Assembly: GCF_016907715.1 (NCBI RefSeq)
Contig: NZ_JAFBCM010000001.1
Location: 4,216,001 to 4,280,000, forward strand
Reading direction: 5' to 3'
Source: Tenggerimyces flavus
Lineage (GTDB): Bacteria; Actinomycetota; Actinomycetes; Propionibacteriales; Actinopolymorphaceae
Length of the DNA: 64,000 nt
In this document: piece by piece, positions 18,129-25,947 of the stretch
Layout of the letters: each line of letters opens with the position of its first letter
Numbering within the stretch: the first letter of the stretch is position 1
The notes under the pieces: model-generated
Told to the model about the DNA's origin: nothing
Seen by the model: only the letters and a program-made list of their open reading frames with translations
Databases searched by the model: none
Made by a program: the position numbers and the translations under genes

Positions 18129-18896
18129 TTGAGCACGCTCGAGATCCGCGACCTGCACGTCTCCGTCGACACCGAGTCGGGTCCGAAAGAGATCCTGCGC
18201 GGAGTCGACCTCGCCGTGAAGTCGGGTGAGACGCACGCGATCATGGGCCCGAACGGCTCGGGCAAGTCCACGCTCGCGTACTCGATCGCCGGCCACCCGA
18301 AGTACCAGATCACCAAGGGCACCGTGACGCTCGACGGCCAGGACATCCTCGCGATGACCGTCGACGAGCGCGCCCGCGCCGGGCTGTTCCTCGCGATGCA
18401 GTACCCCGTCGAGGTCGCCGGCGTCTCGGTGTCGAACTTCCTCCGCACGGCGAAGACCGCGATCGACGGCAAGGCGCCCGCCCTGCGTACGTGGGTCAAG
18501 GACGTCAACGGCGCGATGGAACGCCTCGGCATGGGCACCGACTTCGGCAGCCGCAGCGTCAACGAGGGCTTCTCCGGTGGCGAGAAGAAGCGGCACGAGA
18601 TCGTGCAGCTGGAGGTGCTCGACCCGAAGTTCGCGATCCTCGACGAGACCGACTCCGGCCTCGACATCGACGCGCTGAAGGTCGTGTCCGACGGCGTCAA
18701 CCGCTTCCACGACAAGGGTGGCAAGGGCGTTCTGCTGATCACGCACTACACGCGGATCCTGCGCTACATCAAGCCCGACTACGTGCACGTGTTCGTCGAC
18801 GGGCGCGTGGCCGAAGAGGGTGGCCCGGAGCTCGCCGAGAAGCTCGAGGCCGAGGGCTACGCGGCGTACGTCGCCACGGCGAAGGCAGGCGCATAG
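18129..18896 (+). CDS. sufC: SufC, ATPase of the Fe-S assembly complex
   Basis: ABC-type ATPase of 255 aa, soluble. Walker A GPNGSGKSTLAYSI, the SufC-specific QYPVEVAGVSVSNFLR, signature NEGFSGGEKKRHEI and Walker B FAILDETDSGLDIDALK are present; LLITHYTRILRYIKPDYVHV is the SufC H-loop region. ATP binding remodels SufB-SufD to allow cluster assembly. It starts at TTG, three bases after the Rieske stop, and sufS follows four bases after its stop. Confidence 0.96.
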   Translation: MSTLEIRDLHVSVDTESGPKEILRGVDLAVKSGETHAIMGPNGSGKSTLAYSIAGHPKYQITKGTVTLDGQDILAMTVDERARAGLFLAMQYPVEVAGVSVSNFLRTAKTAIDGKAPALRTWVKDVNGAMERLGMGTDFGSRSVNEGFSGGEKKRHEIVQLEVLDPKFAILDETDSGLDIDALKVVSDGVNRFHDKGGKGVLLITHYTRILRYIKPDYVHVFVDGRVAEEGGPELAEKLEAEGYAAYVATAKAGA

Positions 18897-18900
18897 CGCG

Positions 18901-20175
18901 ATGACCGCGACGACCGGGTTGGACCCACTGGAGCTGGATCGGATCCGCAAGGACTTCCCGATCCTGGAACGCATGCTGCCGAACGGCAAGCCGCTGGTCT
19001 ACCTCGACAGTGCCAACACCTCGCAGAAGCCGCGCGCGGTGCTCGACACGATCGCCGAGCACTACGAACGCCACAACGCCAACGTGGCAAGGGCGATGCA
19101 CACGCTCGGCGAGGAGGCGACGGCCGCCTTCGAGGGTGCTCGGACGAAGCTCGCGCAGTTCATCGGCGCGCCCAGCCGGGACGAGGTGGTGTTCACCAAG
19201 AACGCCTCCGAGGCGCTCAACCTGGTCGCGAACGTGCTGGCGTGGGCGGGGGAGCCGTACGGCGTCAAGGCCGGCGACGAGATCGTCGTCACCGAGATGG
19301 AGCACCACTCCAACATCGTCCCGTGGCAGCTGCTGTGTGAGCGTACGGGCGCGAAGCTGCGGTGGTTCGGCTTCACCGACGAGGGCCGGCTCGACCTGTC
19401 CACGATCGACGAGCTGATCAACGAGCGCACGAAGGTCGTGTCGCTGGCGTACGTCTCCAACATGCTCGGGACCATCAACCCGGTCACGGAGATCGCCCGC
19501 CGCGCGCACGAGGTCGGCGCGCTGGTGGTCGCGGACGCGTCGCAGGCGGTGCCGCAGCTGCCCGTCGACGTCTCGACGCTCGGCGTCGACTTCCTCGCGT
19601 TCACCGGGCACAAGATGTGCGGCCCGACCGGCATCGGCGTGCTCTGGGGCCGGCGCGAGCTGCTGGAGCAGCTGCCGCCGTTCCTCGGTGGCGGGGAGAT
19701 GATCGAGGTCGTACGCATGGAGCGTTCGACGTACTCGCCTCCGCCGCACAAGTTCGAGGCGGGCACGCCCCCCATCGCGCAGGCGATCGGGCTCGGTGCG
19801 GCCGTCGACTACCTGTCCACGATCGGCATGGAGAACGTCGCCGCGCACGAGCGCGAGGTCACGGCGTACGCGCTCGAGGGGCTCAAGTCCGTGGGTGGCT
19901 TGACGATTCTCGGGCCGAACGAGCCGGTCGACCGGGGCGGCGCGATCAGCTTCGAGCTCGACGGCGTGCACCCGCACGACATCGCCCAGGTGCTGGACGA
20001 GCTGGGGATCGCCGTACGAGCCGGGCACCACTGCGCGTGGCCCGCGCACCGCCGGCTCGGCGTGCAGGCGTCCACGCGCGCGTCGTTCTACCTGTACACC
20101 TCGACCGGGGAGATCGACGCGCTGGTCGACGGGCTGGACCAGGTGAAGAAGTTCTTCCGAGTCGGTGAGGGCTGA
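18901..20175 (+). CDS. sufS: SufS, PLP-dependent cysteine desulfurase
   Basis: Group II cysteine desulfurase of 424 aa. The PLP lysine is in FTGHKMCGPTGIGVLW, the substrate-binding TEMEHHSNIVPWQ motif is present, and the catalytic cysteine is in RAGHHCAWPAHRRLGV near residue 375. The residue after CA is Trp where Gln is usual (CAQP), a small deviation next to the active-site loop. It removes sulfur from cysteine and passes it to SufU, whose gene starts on the last base of the sufS stop codon (TGATG). Confidence 0.96.
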   Translation: MTATTGLDPLELDRIRKDFPILERMLPNGKPLVYLDSANTSQKPRAVLDTIAEHYERHNANVARAMHTLGEEATAAFEGARTKLAQFIGAPSRDEVVFTKNASEALNLVANVLAWAGEPYGVKAGDEIVVTEMEHHSNIVPWQLLCERTGAKLRWFGFTDEGRLDLSTIDELINERTKVVSLAYVSNMLGTINPVTEIARRAHEVGALVVADASQAVPQLPVDVSTLGVDFLAFTGHKMCGPTGIGVLWGRRELLEQLPPFLGGGEMIEVVRMERSTYSPPPHKFEAGTPPIAQAIGLGAAVDYLSTIGMENVAAHEREVTAYALEGLKSVGGLTILGPNEPVDRGGAISFELDGVHPHDIAQVLDELGIAVRAGHHCAWPAHRRLGVQASTRASFYLYTSTGEIDALVDGLDQVKKFFRVGEG

Positions 20176-20630
20176 TGCAGGTCGAACAGCTCTACCAGGA
20201 CATCATTCTGGACCACTACAAGCACCCGCACGGCAAGGGCTTGCGGGAGCCGTTCGAGGCCGAGGTCTACCATGTCAACCCGACCTGCGGCGACGAGGTG
20301 ACGCTGCGCGTGCACGTCGCGAACGGCGTCGTGGCGGACGTGTCGTACGAGGGCCAGGGCTGCTCGATCAGCCAGGCTTCGGCGTCGGTCATGTACGACC
20401 TGATCAGCGGCAAGAGCGTCGACGTGGCGATGAAGCTGCACGACGAGTTCCTCACGCTGATGCAGTCCAAGGGCCAGATCGAGCCGAACGAGGACGTGCT
20501 GGAGGACGGGATCGCGTTCGCCGGCGTGTCGAAGTACCCGGCGCGGATCAAGTGCGCGCTGCTCGCCTGGATGGCGTGGAAGGATGCGACGCTGCAGGCT
20601 GTTGGTGCAGCCGAGGGAGGCAAGTCATGA
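20175..20630 (+). CDS. sufU: SufU, zinc-dependent sulfur-transfer protein
   Basis: Protein of 151 aa. Ligand residues of zinc-type SufU are visible: NPTCGDEV (Cys and Asp), GQGCSISQASASVM (second Cys) and KCALLAWMAWKD (third Cys). In Gram-positive bacteria SufU accepts the persulfide from SufS by zinc-ligand exchange. The initial LYQDIILDHYKHPHGKG is the typical N-terminus. It overlaps sufS by one base and sufT by four. Confidence 0.95.
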   Translation: MQVEQLYQDIILDHYKHPHGKGLREPFEAEVYHVNPTCGDEVTLRVHVANGVVADVSYEGQGCSISQASASVMYDLISGKSVDVAMKLHDEFLTLMQSKGQIEPNEDVLEDGIAFAGVSKYPARIKCALLAWMAWKDATLQAVGAAEGGKS

Positions 20631-20947
20631 GCGATGCTGTGAAGACCACCGACGACGACGTTCTCGAAGCCCTGAAGGACGTGGTCGACCCCGAGTTGGG
20701 CATCAACGTCGTGGACCTCGGGCTGATCTATGGCGTCGCGCTCGAGGACAACTCGGTGACGATCGACATGACGCTGACGTCGGCGGCGTGCCCGTTGACC
20801 GATGTGATCGAGGATCAGACGCAGATCGCGCTGGACGGCCTGGTCGAGTCGTTCCGGATCAACTGGGTCTGGATGCCGCCGTGGGGTCCGGACAAGATCA
20901 CCGATGAGGGTCGCGAGCAGTTGCGGGCGCTCGGCTTCAACGTGTGA
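20627..20947 (+). CDS. sufT: SufT-like MIP18/DUF59 family metal-sulfur assembly factor
   Basis: Protein of 106 aa of the MIP18/DUF59 family: EALKDVVDPELGINVVDLGL, a central TLTSAACPLTDVIEDQ with the conserved cysteine, and a C-terminal WVWMPPWGPDKITDEGREQL. In Staphylococcus and mycobacteria SufT helps Fe-S maturation at high demand. The stop overlaps the start of the acVLRF1 gene (GTGA), so that gene belongs to the same transcript. Confidence 0.93.
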   Translation: MSDAVKTTDDDVLEALKDVVDPELGINVVDLGLIYGVALEDNSVTIDMTLTSAACPLTDVIEDQTQIALDGLVESFRINWVWMPPWGPDKITDEGREQLRALGFNV

Positions 20948-21573
20948 GAGAGCTGACGGTCGGCGTCGCGCGCCTGTCGCGTTGGCTTGCCGGGTTCGGC
21001 GAACGGCACGGCGAGGTTTCGTTCGAGGCGGCGCCGTTGGAGGTCGTGGTGACGGCCGCCGACGGCGCCGTCGCCGTGTTCGAGGTGCCGTTCGCGCCTT
21101 TGTCGGTTGCTGATTCGCCGTACGGCGGGCTGGTCGAGCACGCGACGCGGGACCGGCGGGTGGGTGTGCTGCTCGTGCGGCGCGGTGGCTATGCGGCCGG
21201 CGTCTTCGAGGGGTCGAAGCTGCTGGTCTCCAAGGTGGGGTCGCGGCACGTGCAGGGACGTACGGCGGCCGGCGGGTGGTCGCAGCAGCGGTTCGCGCGG
21301 CGCCGGGAGAAGCAGGCTCGCGAGGCGATGGAGTCCGCGGCCGACGTGGTGGCCCGGGTGCTGCTGCCCGAGGTGCGTTCGTTGGACGCCGTGATCGTCG
21401 GTGGTGACCGGCCGTCGGTGGCGGCCGTACTCGACACGCCGCGGCTGGCGCCGCTGAAGGCGCTCGTGGTGCCGCCGCATCTGAACGTTCCGGACCCTCG
21501 GCACGCCGTGCTGCAACGCACGCCGGACGACTTCCGCGTTGTCCGAATCCGGCTGACCGAGCCGGGGGATTGA
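20944..21573 (+). CDS. acVLRF1-type peptidyl-tRNA hydrolase / ribosome-rescue release factor
   Basis: Protein of 209 aa. The stretch GRTAAGGWSQQRFARRREKQ around residues 105-125 carries the GxGGxSQxRFxRxRExQ pattern of the VLRF1 (Vms1-like release factor) group, where the glutamine acts like the GGQ of eRF1 to release nascent chains from stalled 50S subunits. It is the last gene of the suf transcript, starting at GTG inside the sufT stop. The link between Fe-S assembly and ribosome rescue is by position only. Confidence 0.8.
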   Translation: MRELTVGVARLSRWLAGFGERHGEVSFEAAPLEVVVTAADGAVAVFEVPFAPLSVADSPYGGLVEHATRDRRVGVLLVRRGGYAAGVFEGSKLLVSKVGSRHVQGRTAAGGWSQQRFARRREKQAREAMESAADVVARVLLPEVRSLDAVIVGGDRPSVAAVLDTPRLAPLKALVVPPHLNVPDPRHAVLQRTPDDFRVVRIRLTEPGD

Positions 21574-21654
21574 ACCGGCGCGGCTTCCCACCCGTGTCCG
21601 CATCGGGATCAGGGCGTCGTAGGCAACCAGCCAACGTCCCCTGGAGGACAACAG

Positions 21655-22197
21655 ATGCTTCGATCCACCAAGGCCCTCGCTGTCGCGGGCGGCCTGCTTT
21701 TGGCGCTCGGCCTCGCCAGTCCGTCGTACGCCGCCAGCACCTCGTCGGTCTGGGTCGACGAGGACCTCGTCCGCTTCGACGGCGCGCGGGCGGTGGGCAG
21801 TGCGGTCACCGTCGTACAGAACGGGTTCACCGTCGTGGTCACCGACTCTGCCGCTCCGCTGGTCGTCGGCGAGGGTTGCGTGCCGCTGGACGCCCACCGG
21901 GCTCGCTGCGAAGGTGCGCAGGCGGTGTCGCTGCACCTGTGGGACGGCGACGACGTGTTGGACGCCGCCGCGACGACGCGTCAGGTCATCGCCGACCTCG
22001 GGTTCGGCAACGACGAAGCGGTCGGCGGCGCGGGCTTCGACACCCTGACCGGCGGCCCAGGCGACGACGACCTGAACGGCGGCGCGGGCAACGACGTCCT
22101 CAACGCTCGCGACAACCGCGGCGGTGACGTGACCGACGGCTCGCTCGGAGTCGACGTCTGCCTCACCGATCCCGGCGACATCCGGGTGAGCTGCTGA
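21655..22197 (+). CDS. Secreted RTX-like (hemolysin-type calcium-binding repeat) protein 1
   Basis: Exported protein of 180 aa. A Sec signal peptide (LAVAGGLLLALGLASPSYAAS) is followed by a beta-rich region with a cysteine pair (EGCVPLDAHRARCEG), then glycine/aspartate repeats of the RTX type (GGAGFDTLTGGPGDDDLNGG, AGNDVLN). The end DVCLTDPGDIRVSC holds a second cysteine pair. The repeats are expected to bind calcium outside the cell. No enzyme domain is present. The following gene is a longer paralogue with the same cysteine pattern. Confidence 0.82.
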   Translation: MLRSTKALAVAGGLLLALGLASPSYAASTSSVWVDEDLVRFDGARAVGSAVTVVQNGFTVVVTDSAAPLVVGEGCVPLDAHRARCEGAQAVSLHLWDGDDVLDAAATTRQVIADLGFGNDEAVGGAGFDTLTGGPGDDDLNGGAGNDVLNARDNRGGDVTDGSLGVDVCLTDPGDIRVSC

Positions 22198-22270
22198 ACC
22201 ATCGCGTCGAGCCGAGCGTGTCAACGGGTGGGACCTGGGCGAGGGCTTTCTGCTCACCTTGGGAGCGTCC

Positions 22271-23071
22271 ATGGCACGTCCGTTTCTCGCTCGGCTCGTC
22301 GCTCTGTGCTCGATCACCGCTGGCATCGCCGTCTCGCTGACAGGTCCGGCTGCCGCATCGCCTCCTCTGTCGTACGTCTTCTCCGAGGACTTCCTCACCG
22401 TGCGGTTCGACTCGTACGGCCCCGCCGCCAACGAGCTGACGGTAGTGGAGGGGAACGGCGTGATCACGCTCCACGATCCGCTGACGTCGATCGTGCCCGG
22501 TGAGGGCTGTGTGGCCACCGATGGCGCGTCGCACACCGTCGTCTGCGAGGGACTGACGTCGATCGTCAACCTGTGGGGCGGAAACGACGTTCTCGACGCC
22601 ACCGCGACGCGCGGTGTGATCGGAGATCTCGGCGACGGTGACGATGTCGCGTACGGCGGCCGGGAACGGGACTCGCTGTCGGGCGGCCGCGGCTCCGATC
22701 TGCTGTCCGGTGGTCCTGGCGGCGACTCGTTGGCCGGAGATCCCGGGGCCGACGAGATCGTCGGTGGTCCCGGCTTCGACCTCGCGCTCTACAACCTCTA
22801 CAAGGTTCCGGTGACCGCCGATCTCGACGCGGAGACTGGCGACGACGGTGCCGCTGGCGAGGGCGACACGATCCGTACCGACGTCGAGGGACTGGTCGGC
22901 GGGTTCGCGAACGACACGTTGACCGGTGGGTCTGGGCCGAACTGGCTGCTCGGCGCGAACGGCGACGACCTTCTCTCGGTACGCGACGGCGTGGGCGGGG
23001 ACTCGGTCGACGGTGGGCTCGGCAAGGACGTGTGCCTCACCGACCCTGGCGATGTGCGGGTGAGCTGCTGA
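22271..23071 (+). CDS. Secreted RTX-like (hemolysin-type calcium-binding repeat) protein 2
   Basis: Exported protein of about 266 aa, tandem paralogue of the gene upstream. It has a signal peptide (LVALCSITAGIAVSLTGPAA), a cysteine pair EGCVATDGASHTVVCEG, and a longer set of RTX nonapeptides (GGRGSDLLSGGPGGDSLAGD, GGSGPNWLLGANGDDLLS), with an inserted NLYKVPVTADLDAETGDDG segment of the type seen between RTX blocks. The C-terminus DVCLTDPGDVRVSC is almost identical to that of protein 1. ATG 22259 is an alternative start. Role unknown; cell-surface binding is the general expectation. Confidence 0.82.
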   Translation: MARPFLARLVALCSITAGIAVSLTGPAAASPPLSYVFSEDFLTVRFDSYGPAANELTVVEGNGVITLHDPLTSIVPGEGCVATDGASHTVVCEGLTSIVNLWGGNDVLDATATRGVIGDLGDGDDVAYGGRERDSLSGGRGSDLLSGGPGGDSLAGDPGADEIVGGPGFDLALYNLYKVPVTADLDAETGDDGAAGEGDTIRTDVEGLVGGFANDTLTGGSGPNWLLGANGDDLLSVRDGVGGDSVDGGLGKDVCLTDPGDVRVSC

Positions 23072-23095
23072 CCGGAAGGGCTATCGTCACGCGGC

Positions 23096-23587
23096 ATGAC
23101 GATCGCGCTTCGACCGCTCGCCGTTTCCGACTGGGAAGCCGTGCACTCGTGGGCCCAGCTGGAGGAGTCGTGCCGCTACCAGGCGTGGGGTCCGAACACG
23201 CCTGAGGAGACGCGGGCGTACGTGGAGGCCGCCGTCGCGGCGTGGTCGCAGTCCCGGTTCATCCACGCGATCCTCGAGGACTCGCAGGTGATCGGGACCG
23301 CTGAGCTGAAGCTGTCGGGTGGGCGAACGGGCGAGATCGCGTACCTCGTCCACCCGGCGCGCTGGGGCCGGGGGATCGCCACCTCGGCCGCCCGGCTGCT
23401 GCTCGAGCTCGGCTTCGGTTCGCATCAGTTGCACCGCATCTTCGCCACCTGCGACCCCCGCAACGAGGCGTCGGGCCGGGTGCTGACGAAGCTCGGCATG
23501 ACGTACGAGGGTCGGATGCGCGAGACGCTGTGGATCCGCGACGGCTGGCGCGACTCGGACCTCTACGCGATCCTCGAGTCCGACTAA
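23096..23587 (+). CDS. GNAT acetyltransferase, RimJ/RimL-like
   Basis: Acetyltransferase of 163 aa. The acetyl-CoA binding motif is VHPARWGRGIATSAARLLLE (RGxGxA form), preceded by IGTAELKLSGGRTGEIAYLV and followed by HRIFATCDPRNEASGRVLTK and GMTYEGRMRETLWIRDGWRD, a pattern of the RimJ/RimL family (Acetyltransf_3) that acetylates protein N-termini or small molecules such as antibiotics. The substrate is not known. Remnants of its 3' end recur near 24186. Confidence 0.88.
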   Translation: MTIALRPLAVSDWEAVHSWAQLEESCRYQAWGPNTPEETRAYVEAAVAAWSQSRFIHAILEDSQVIGTAELKLSGGRTGEIAYLVHPARWGRGIATSAARLLLELGFGSHQLHRIFATCDPRNEASGRVLTKLGMTYEGRMRETLWIRDGWRDSDLYAILESD

Positions 23588-23594
23588 CCCGTGA

Positions 23595-23918
23595 TCATGG
23601 CTCTTGGGGGCGGCGGTCGAGGGCGTCGTAGTGGGCGGAGCGTTCGTCGAACCTCACGAGGACTGCCTGGGCCGCCTGCGGCACGTGGGCGAGGTCGTAC
23701 TCCTCACCCATGAAGGATGTGATCGCATCGAGGTCGTCGAACCACATCAGCGTGACGAACTCGACCTCCTCGCCGGCCTCGCGCCGCAGCAAGTCGATGT
23801 GCTGGAAGCCAGGGATCCGTCGGGCCTCGATGCCGGGGATCACCTCGCCGCGGACGACGGCCTCGTACGCGTCCGCGTTCTCCGGTGTCGTCCAGCCCCG
23901 CCACAGCCTGCAGATCAT
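23595..23918 (-). CDS. Antibiotic biosynthesis monooxygenase (ABM) domain protein
   Basis: Protein of 107 aa with the ABM dimeric alpha-beta barrel pattern: MICRLWRGWTTPENADAYEA, GFQHIDLLRREAGEEVEFVT and LMWFDDLDAITSFMGEEYD. Members include cofactor-free monooxygenases and heme-degrading enzymes; the heme-ligating Asn of IsdG types cannot be recognised. Its ATG overlaps the stop of a small upstream reading frame (23915-24061) by four bases. Confidence 0.82.
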   Translation of the reverse strand: MICRLWRGWTTPENADAYEAVVRGEVIPGIEARRIPGFQHIDLLRREAGEEVEFVTLMWFDDLDAITSFMGEEYDLAHVPQAAQAVLVRFDERSAHYDALDRRPQEP

Positions 23919-24061
23919 TCCGGTCTCCCATCATGTTCCAGGTCCAACGTCCCAAGATGGTCACGGAACCCCGTCATGGTTTCAGCGTTCTCCGCCGTTA
24001 TGGCGCCAAGGTCAGCGGTGGCGAGATTCCGCGGTAGCAAGTCGAGATCGGCGGCTCGCAT
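23915..24061 (-). CDS. Possible 48-aa protein coupled to the ABM gene
   Basis: A reading frame of 48 codons starting MRAADLDLLPRNLATADLGA and ending HDGRPE, whose TGA stop overlaps the ATG of the ABM gene by four bases. AGAAGG lies about 11 nt before its ATG. Third-position GC is lower than in neighbouring genes but still biased. Stop/start overlap is the usual signature of a real upstream cistron here, so I list it; the product is not recognisable, and it could be the surviving part of a longer gene. Confidence 0.4.
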   Translation of the reverse strand: MRAADLDLLPRNLATADLGAITAENAETMTGFRDHLGTLDLEHDGRPE

Positions 24062-24167
24062 ACCCCGCTGTTTCCTTCTGCCTCCTTAGCAATAGACCGC
24101 TCAATCCTGGCTATGACATCGGCGTCCGGAGGGCGCGCAGCGAAGACCGCGAGTTTCGTTCTCGGCT

Positions 24168-24239
24168 CGCGATGCCAATCGCGACCGCGAGACGTTGTGG
24201 ATCCGCGCGATCCTCGAGTCCGACTGACTCGTGATCATG
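24168..24239 (+). pseudogene. Remnant of the GNAT gene 3' end
   Basis: The segment CGCGAGACGTTGTGGATCCG followed by CGATCCTCGAGTCCGACTGA and CTCGTGATCATG repeats the last codons and stop of the GNAT gene (23519-23598) with an internal deletion of about 25 bases. It looks like a partial duplication that has decayed. The rest of the 395-bp gap 23919-24313 holds the 48-codon frame and the palindrome at 24231. Confidence 0.5.
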
Positions 24240-24305
24240 TACGTGATCGTGAAACCAGAGTGGTCGTATACACCACTCCGCCTTCATGATCACGTACATG
24301 ATCAC
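24231..24305. repeat. TGATCATG hairpin (family II), variant copy, likely terminator
   Basis: Inverted repeat with 23-bp arms at 24231-24253 and 24283-24305, 22 of 23 positions complementary, enclosing a smaller perfect stem GAGTGGT/ACCACTC. It lies just after the stop of the minus-strand LLM gene. The left arm sequence GTGATCATGTACGTGATCGT recurs at 60015. Confidence 0.7.
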
Positions 24306-24313
24306 CGCCGGGG

Positions 24314-25201
24314 TCAGCGCTTGAGGAGGGCGGTGGCCTCGGCGACGAGGTCGACGAGCTTGGTGGTGGAGGGCTCGGTCGAGCAGACGATCTCGGAGAT
24401 GCCCTCGGCCTCCCACTTGGCGAACGTCTCGGCGAGGAACGCCGCGTCGCCGCGGAGGGTGCGGTCGTTCTCGTCGGCGTCCGACTTGGGCTCGCCGACG
24501 AGCAGGCCGACCGTACGCCGGAGGGTCGCGGGGTCGCGGCCGATCTTCTCGCAGGCCTGCGTCAACGCGTTGTTGACATCGAGGTAGCGCTCCGTGGGCT
24601 GGCCGAACCAGGCGAGGTTCCAGGTGTCCGCGTACTTCGCCGTGAGCTCGAGCATGCGCGGGCCCTTCGACGCGACGAGGATCTCCGGCGCCTTGCGGCC
24701 GGGACGGTCGCGGATCGGCGCCTCGTCGGCCTGGTTGTGCTGGCCGTTCAGCGTGGCGCGCCCGTCGCGCAGCATCGTCGTGGTGATCTCCAGCGCCTCG
24801 GCGAACGAGGACACACGCTGCTTGAACGGGATGCCGAACGCGGTGAACTCGGGCAGGTGCCAGCCGGCGCCGAGGCCGAGCACGAGGCGGTTGTTGCTGA
24901 TGTCCTGCACAGTGTCGGCCATCCGGGCCAGCACGCCGGGGTTGCGGAACGGCGTCGCGAGCACGAGCACGCCGAGCGAGATGCGTTCGGTCGCCTCGGC
25001 CAGTGCAGTGAGGACGCTCCAGGCCTCCCAGGGTGAGTCGGCGGAGCTCTCCGGCTTGTCGCCGACGAGGTGGTCGTACGTCCAGACCGCGTCGAGTCCG
25101 GCCGCTTCCGCGTGCAGCGTGAGCGCGCGAATCTCGGCGTACGGCAGAGGTACGCCGGGCTCCAGCTCGTCGCCCATCGGAAGAATGAGGCCAATCCGCA
25201 T
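24314..25201 (-). CDS. LLM-class F420-dependent oxidoreductase
   Basis: Luciferase-like flavin/F420 oxidoreductase of 295 aa. Typical features: MRIGLILPMGDELEPG at the start, GLDAVWTYDHLVGD, SLGVLVLATPFRNPGVLARM, the core LGLGAGWHLPEFTAFGIPF and ILVASKGPRMLELTAKYADT. This arrangement matches the actinobacterial F420-dependent TIM-barrel enzymes. The substrate is unknown. The ATG at 25201 follows the stop of the TetR gene by one base, so the pair forms an operon in which TetR probably controls its own expression and this gene. Confidence 0.9.
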   Translation of the reverse strand: MRIGLILPMGDELEPGVPLPYAEIRALTLHAEAAGLDAVWTYDHLVGDKPESSADSPWEAWSVLTALAEATERISLGVLVLATPFRNPGVLARMADTVQDISNNRLVLGLGAGWHLPEFTAFGIPFKQRVSSFAEALEITTTMLRDGRATLNGQHNQADEAPIRDRPGRKAPEILVASKGPRMLELTAKYADTWNLAWFGQPTERYLDVNNALTQACEKIGRDPATLRRTVGLLVGEPKSDADENDRTLRGDAAFLAETFAKWEAEGISEIVCSTEPSTTKLVDLVAEATALLKR

Positions 25202-25202
25202 T

Positions 25203-25892
25203 TCAGTCCCTTCCCAACAGCATGTCGAGGCCGAACTCGAACCTAGCTTGGGCGGTCTCGGCGTTGAAGTACTTTCCGGCATCGCGCAGGTAACGGAACG
25301 ACTCCGCCGGCAGGCTCGCGATGTAGTCCTGGACCTGCTGTCCGCGCCGTGCCGCCTCGGCCTGGTCGAGGTCGCCGGCCTGCCAGCTGCTGCCCTCGTA
25401 CGCGACAGCCTTGGTGTAGAGCGAGAGCGCGTCGAACGCGTACGCCGCGGGCCCCTCGTCGTACCCGCCGGCGTGCAGGAGGGCGAGGATCGCCTCGCCG
25501 TGCCGGAGCGCGTTCGGACCGACTGGGACCATCGTCGTCCAGGCGACCCTCGCGATGCCCTGGTGCTGGAGCATCGCTCCGAGCTGGTCGCGCAGAAGCT
25601 GCTTGAGCTGGTCCTTCCACCTCGCGGCGTCGGGCTGGGGGAGCGTGACCTCGCCGAGGACGCGGTCGTACATCAGCTCGTGCAGCTCCTCCTTGTGCGC
25701 GACGTGCACGTACAGCGACGCGGGTCCGGTCTCGAGCGCCTCGGCGACGCGGCGCATGGTGACGTTGTCGATGCCCTCTTCGCCGAGGATCGCGAGCGCG
25801 GTGGCGACGATCAGCTCCTGCGAGAGCGGCGCCTTGTGCGCGCGGCGCTTGGCCTTGCGTTCACGCCAGGGTGGGATCGCTGCGTCGGTCAT
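25203..25892 (-). CDS. TetR-family transcriptional regulator
   Basis: Regulator of 229 aa. The N-terminal helix-turn-helix is ATALAILGEEGIDNVTMRRV, then AEALETGPASLYVHVAHKEE, the standard TetR signature; the C-terminal domain is the larger TetR_C type of drug-responsive members. It is transcribed divergently from the SRPBCC-like gene, with a dyad operator between them, and is followed after one base by the LLM oxidoreductase. Confidence 0.92.
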   Translation of the reverse strand: MTDAAIPPWRERKAKRRAHKAPLSQELIVATALAILGEEGIDNVTMRRVAEALETGPASLYVHVAHKEELHELMYDRVLGEVTLPQPDAARWKDQLKQLLRDQLGAMLQHQGIARVAWTTMVPVGPNALRHGEAILALLHAGGYDEGPAAYAFDALSLYTKAVAYEGSSWQAGDLDQAEAARRGQQVQDYIASLPAESFRYLRDAGKYFNAETAQARFEFGLDMLLGRD

Positions 25893-25896
25893 GGGC

Positions 25897-25944
25897 GAAC
25901 ATCGTACCTTGTTGCGAACGTTGTTCGTTCATGGAACGATGTTC
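25897..25944. promoter_or_regulatory. TetR operator region between divergent genes
   Basis: GAACATCGT (25897-25905) and ACGATGTTC (25936-25944) form a perfect 9-bp inverted repeat, with a second dyad CGAACGTTGTTCG (25915-25927) at the centre. On the minus strand TACGAT (25901-25906) is a plausible -10 box eight bases before the TetR ATG, so a protein bound here would cover the promoters of both genes. Confidence 0.6.
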
Positions 25945-25947
25945 GTC

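Noticed and set aside
21655-23071. RTX toxins
   Set aside because: Only the calcium-binding repeats are present; there is no toxin domain and no type I secretion genes, and the proteins have Sec signals.
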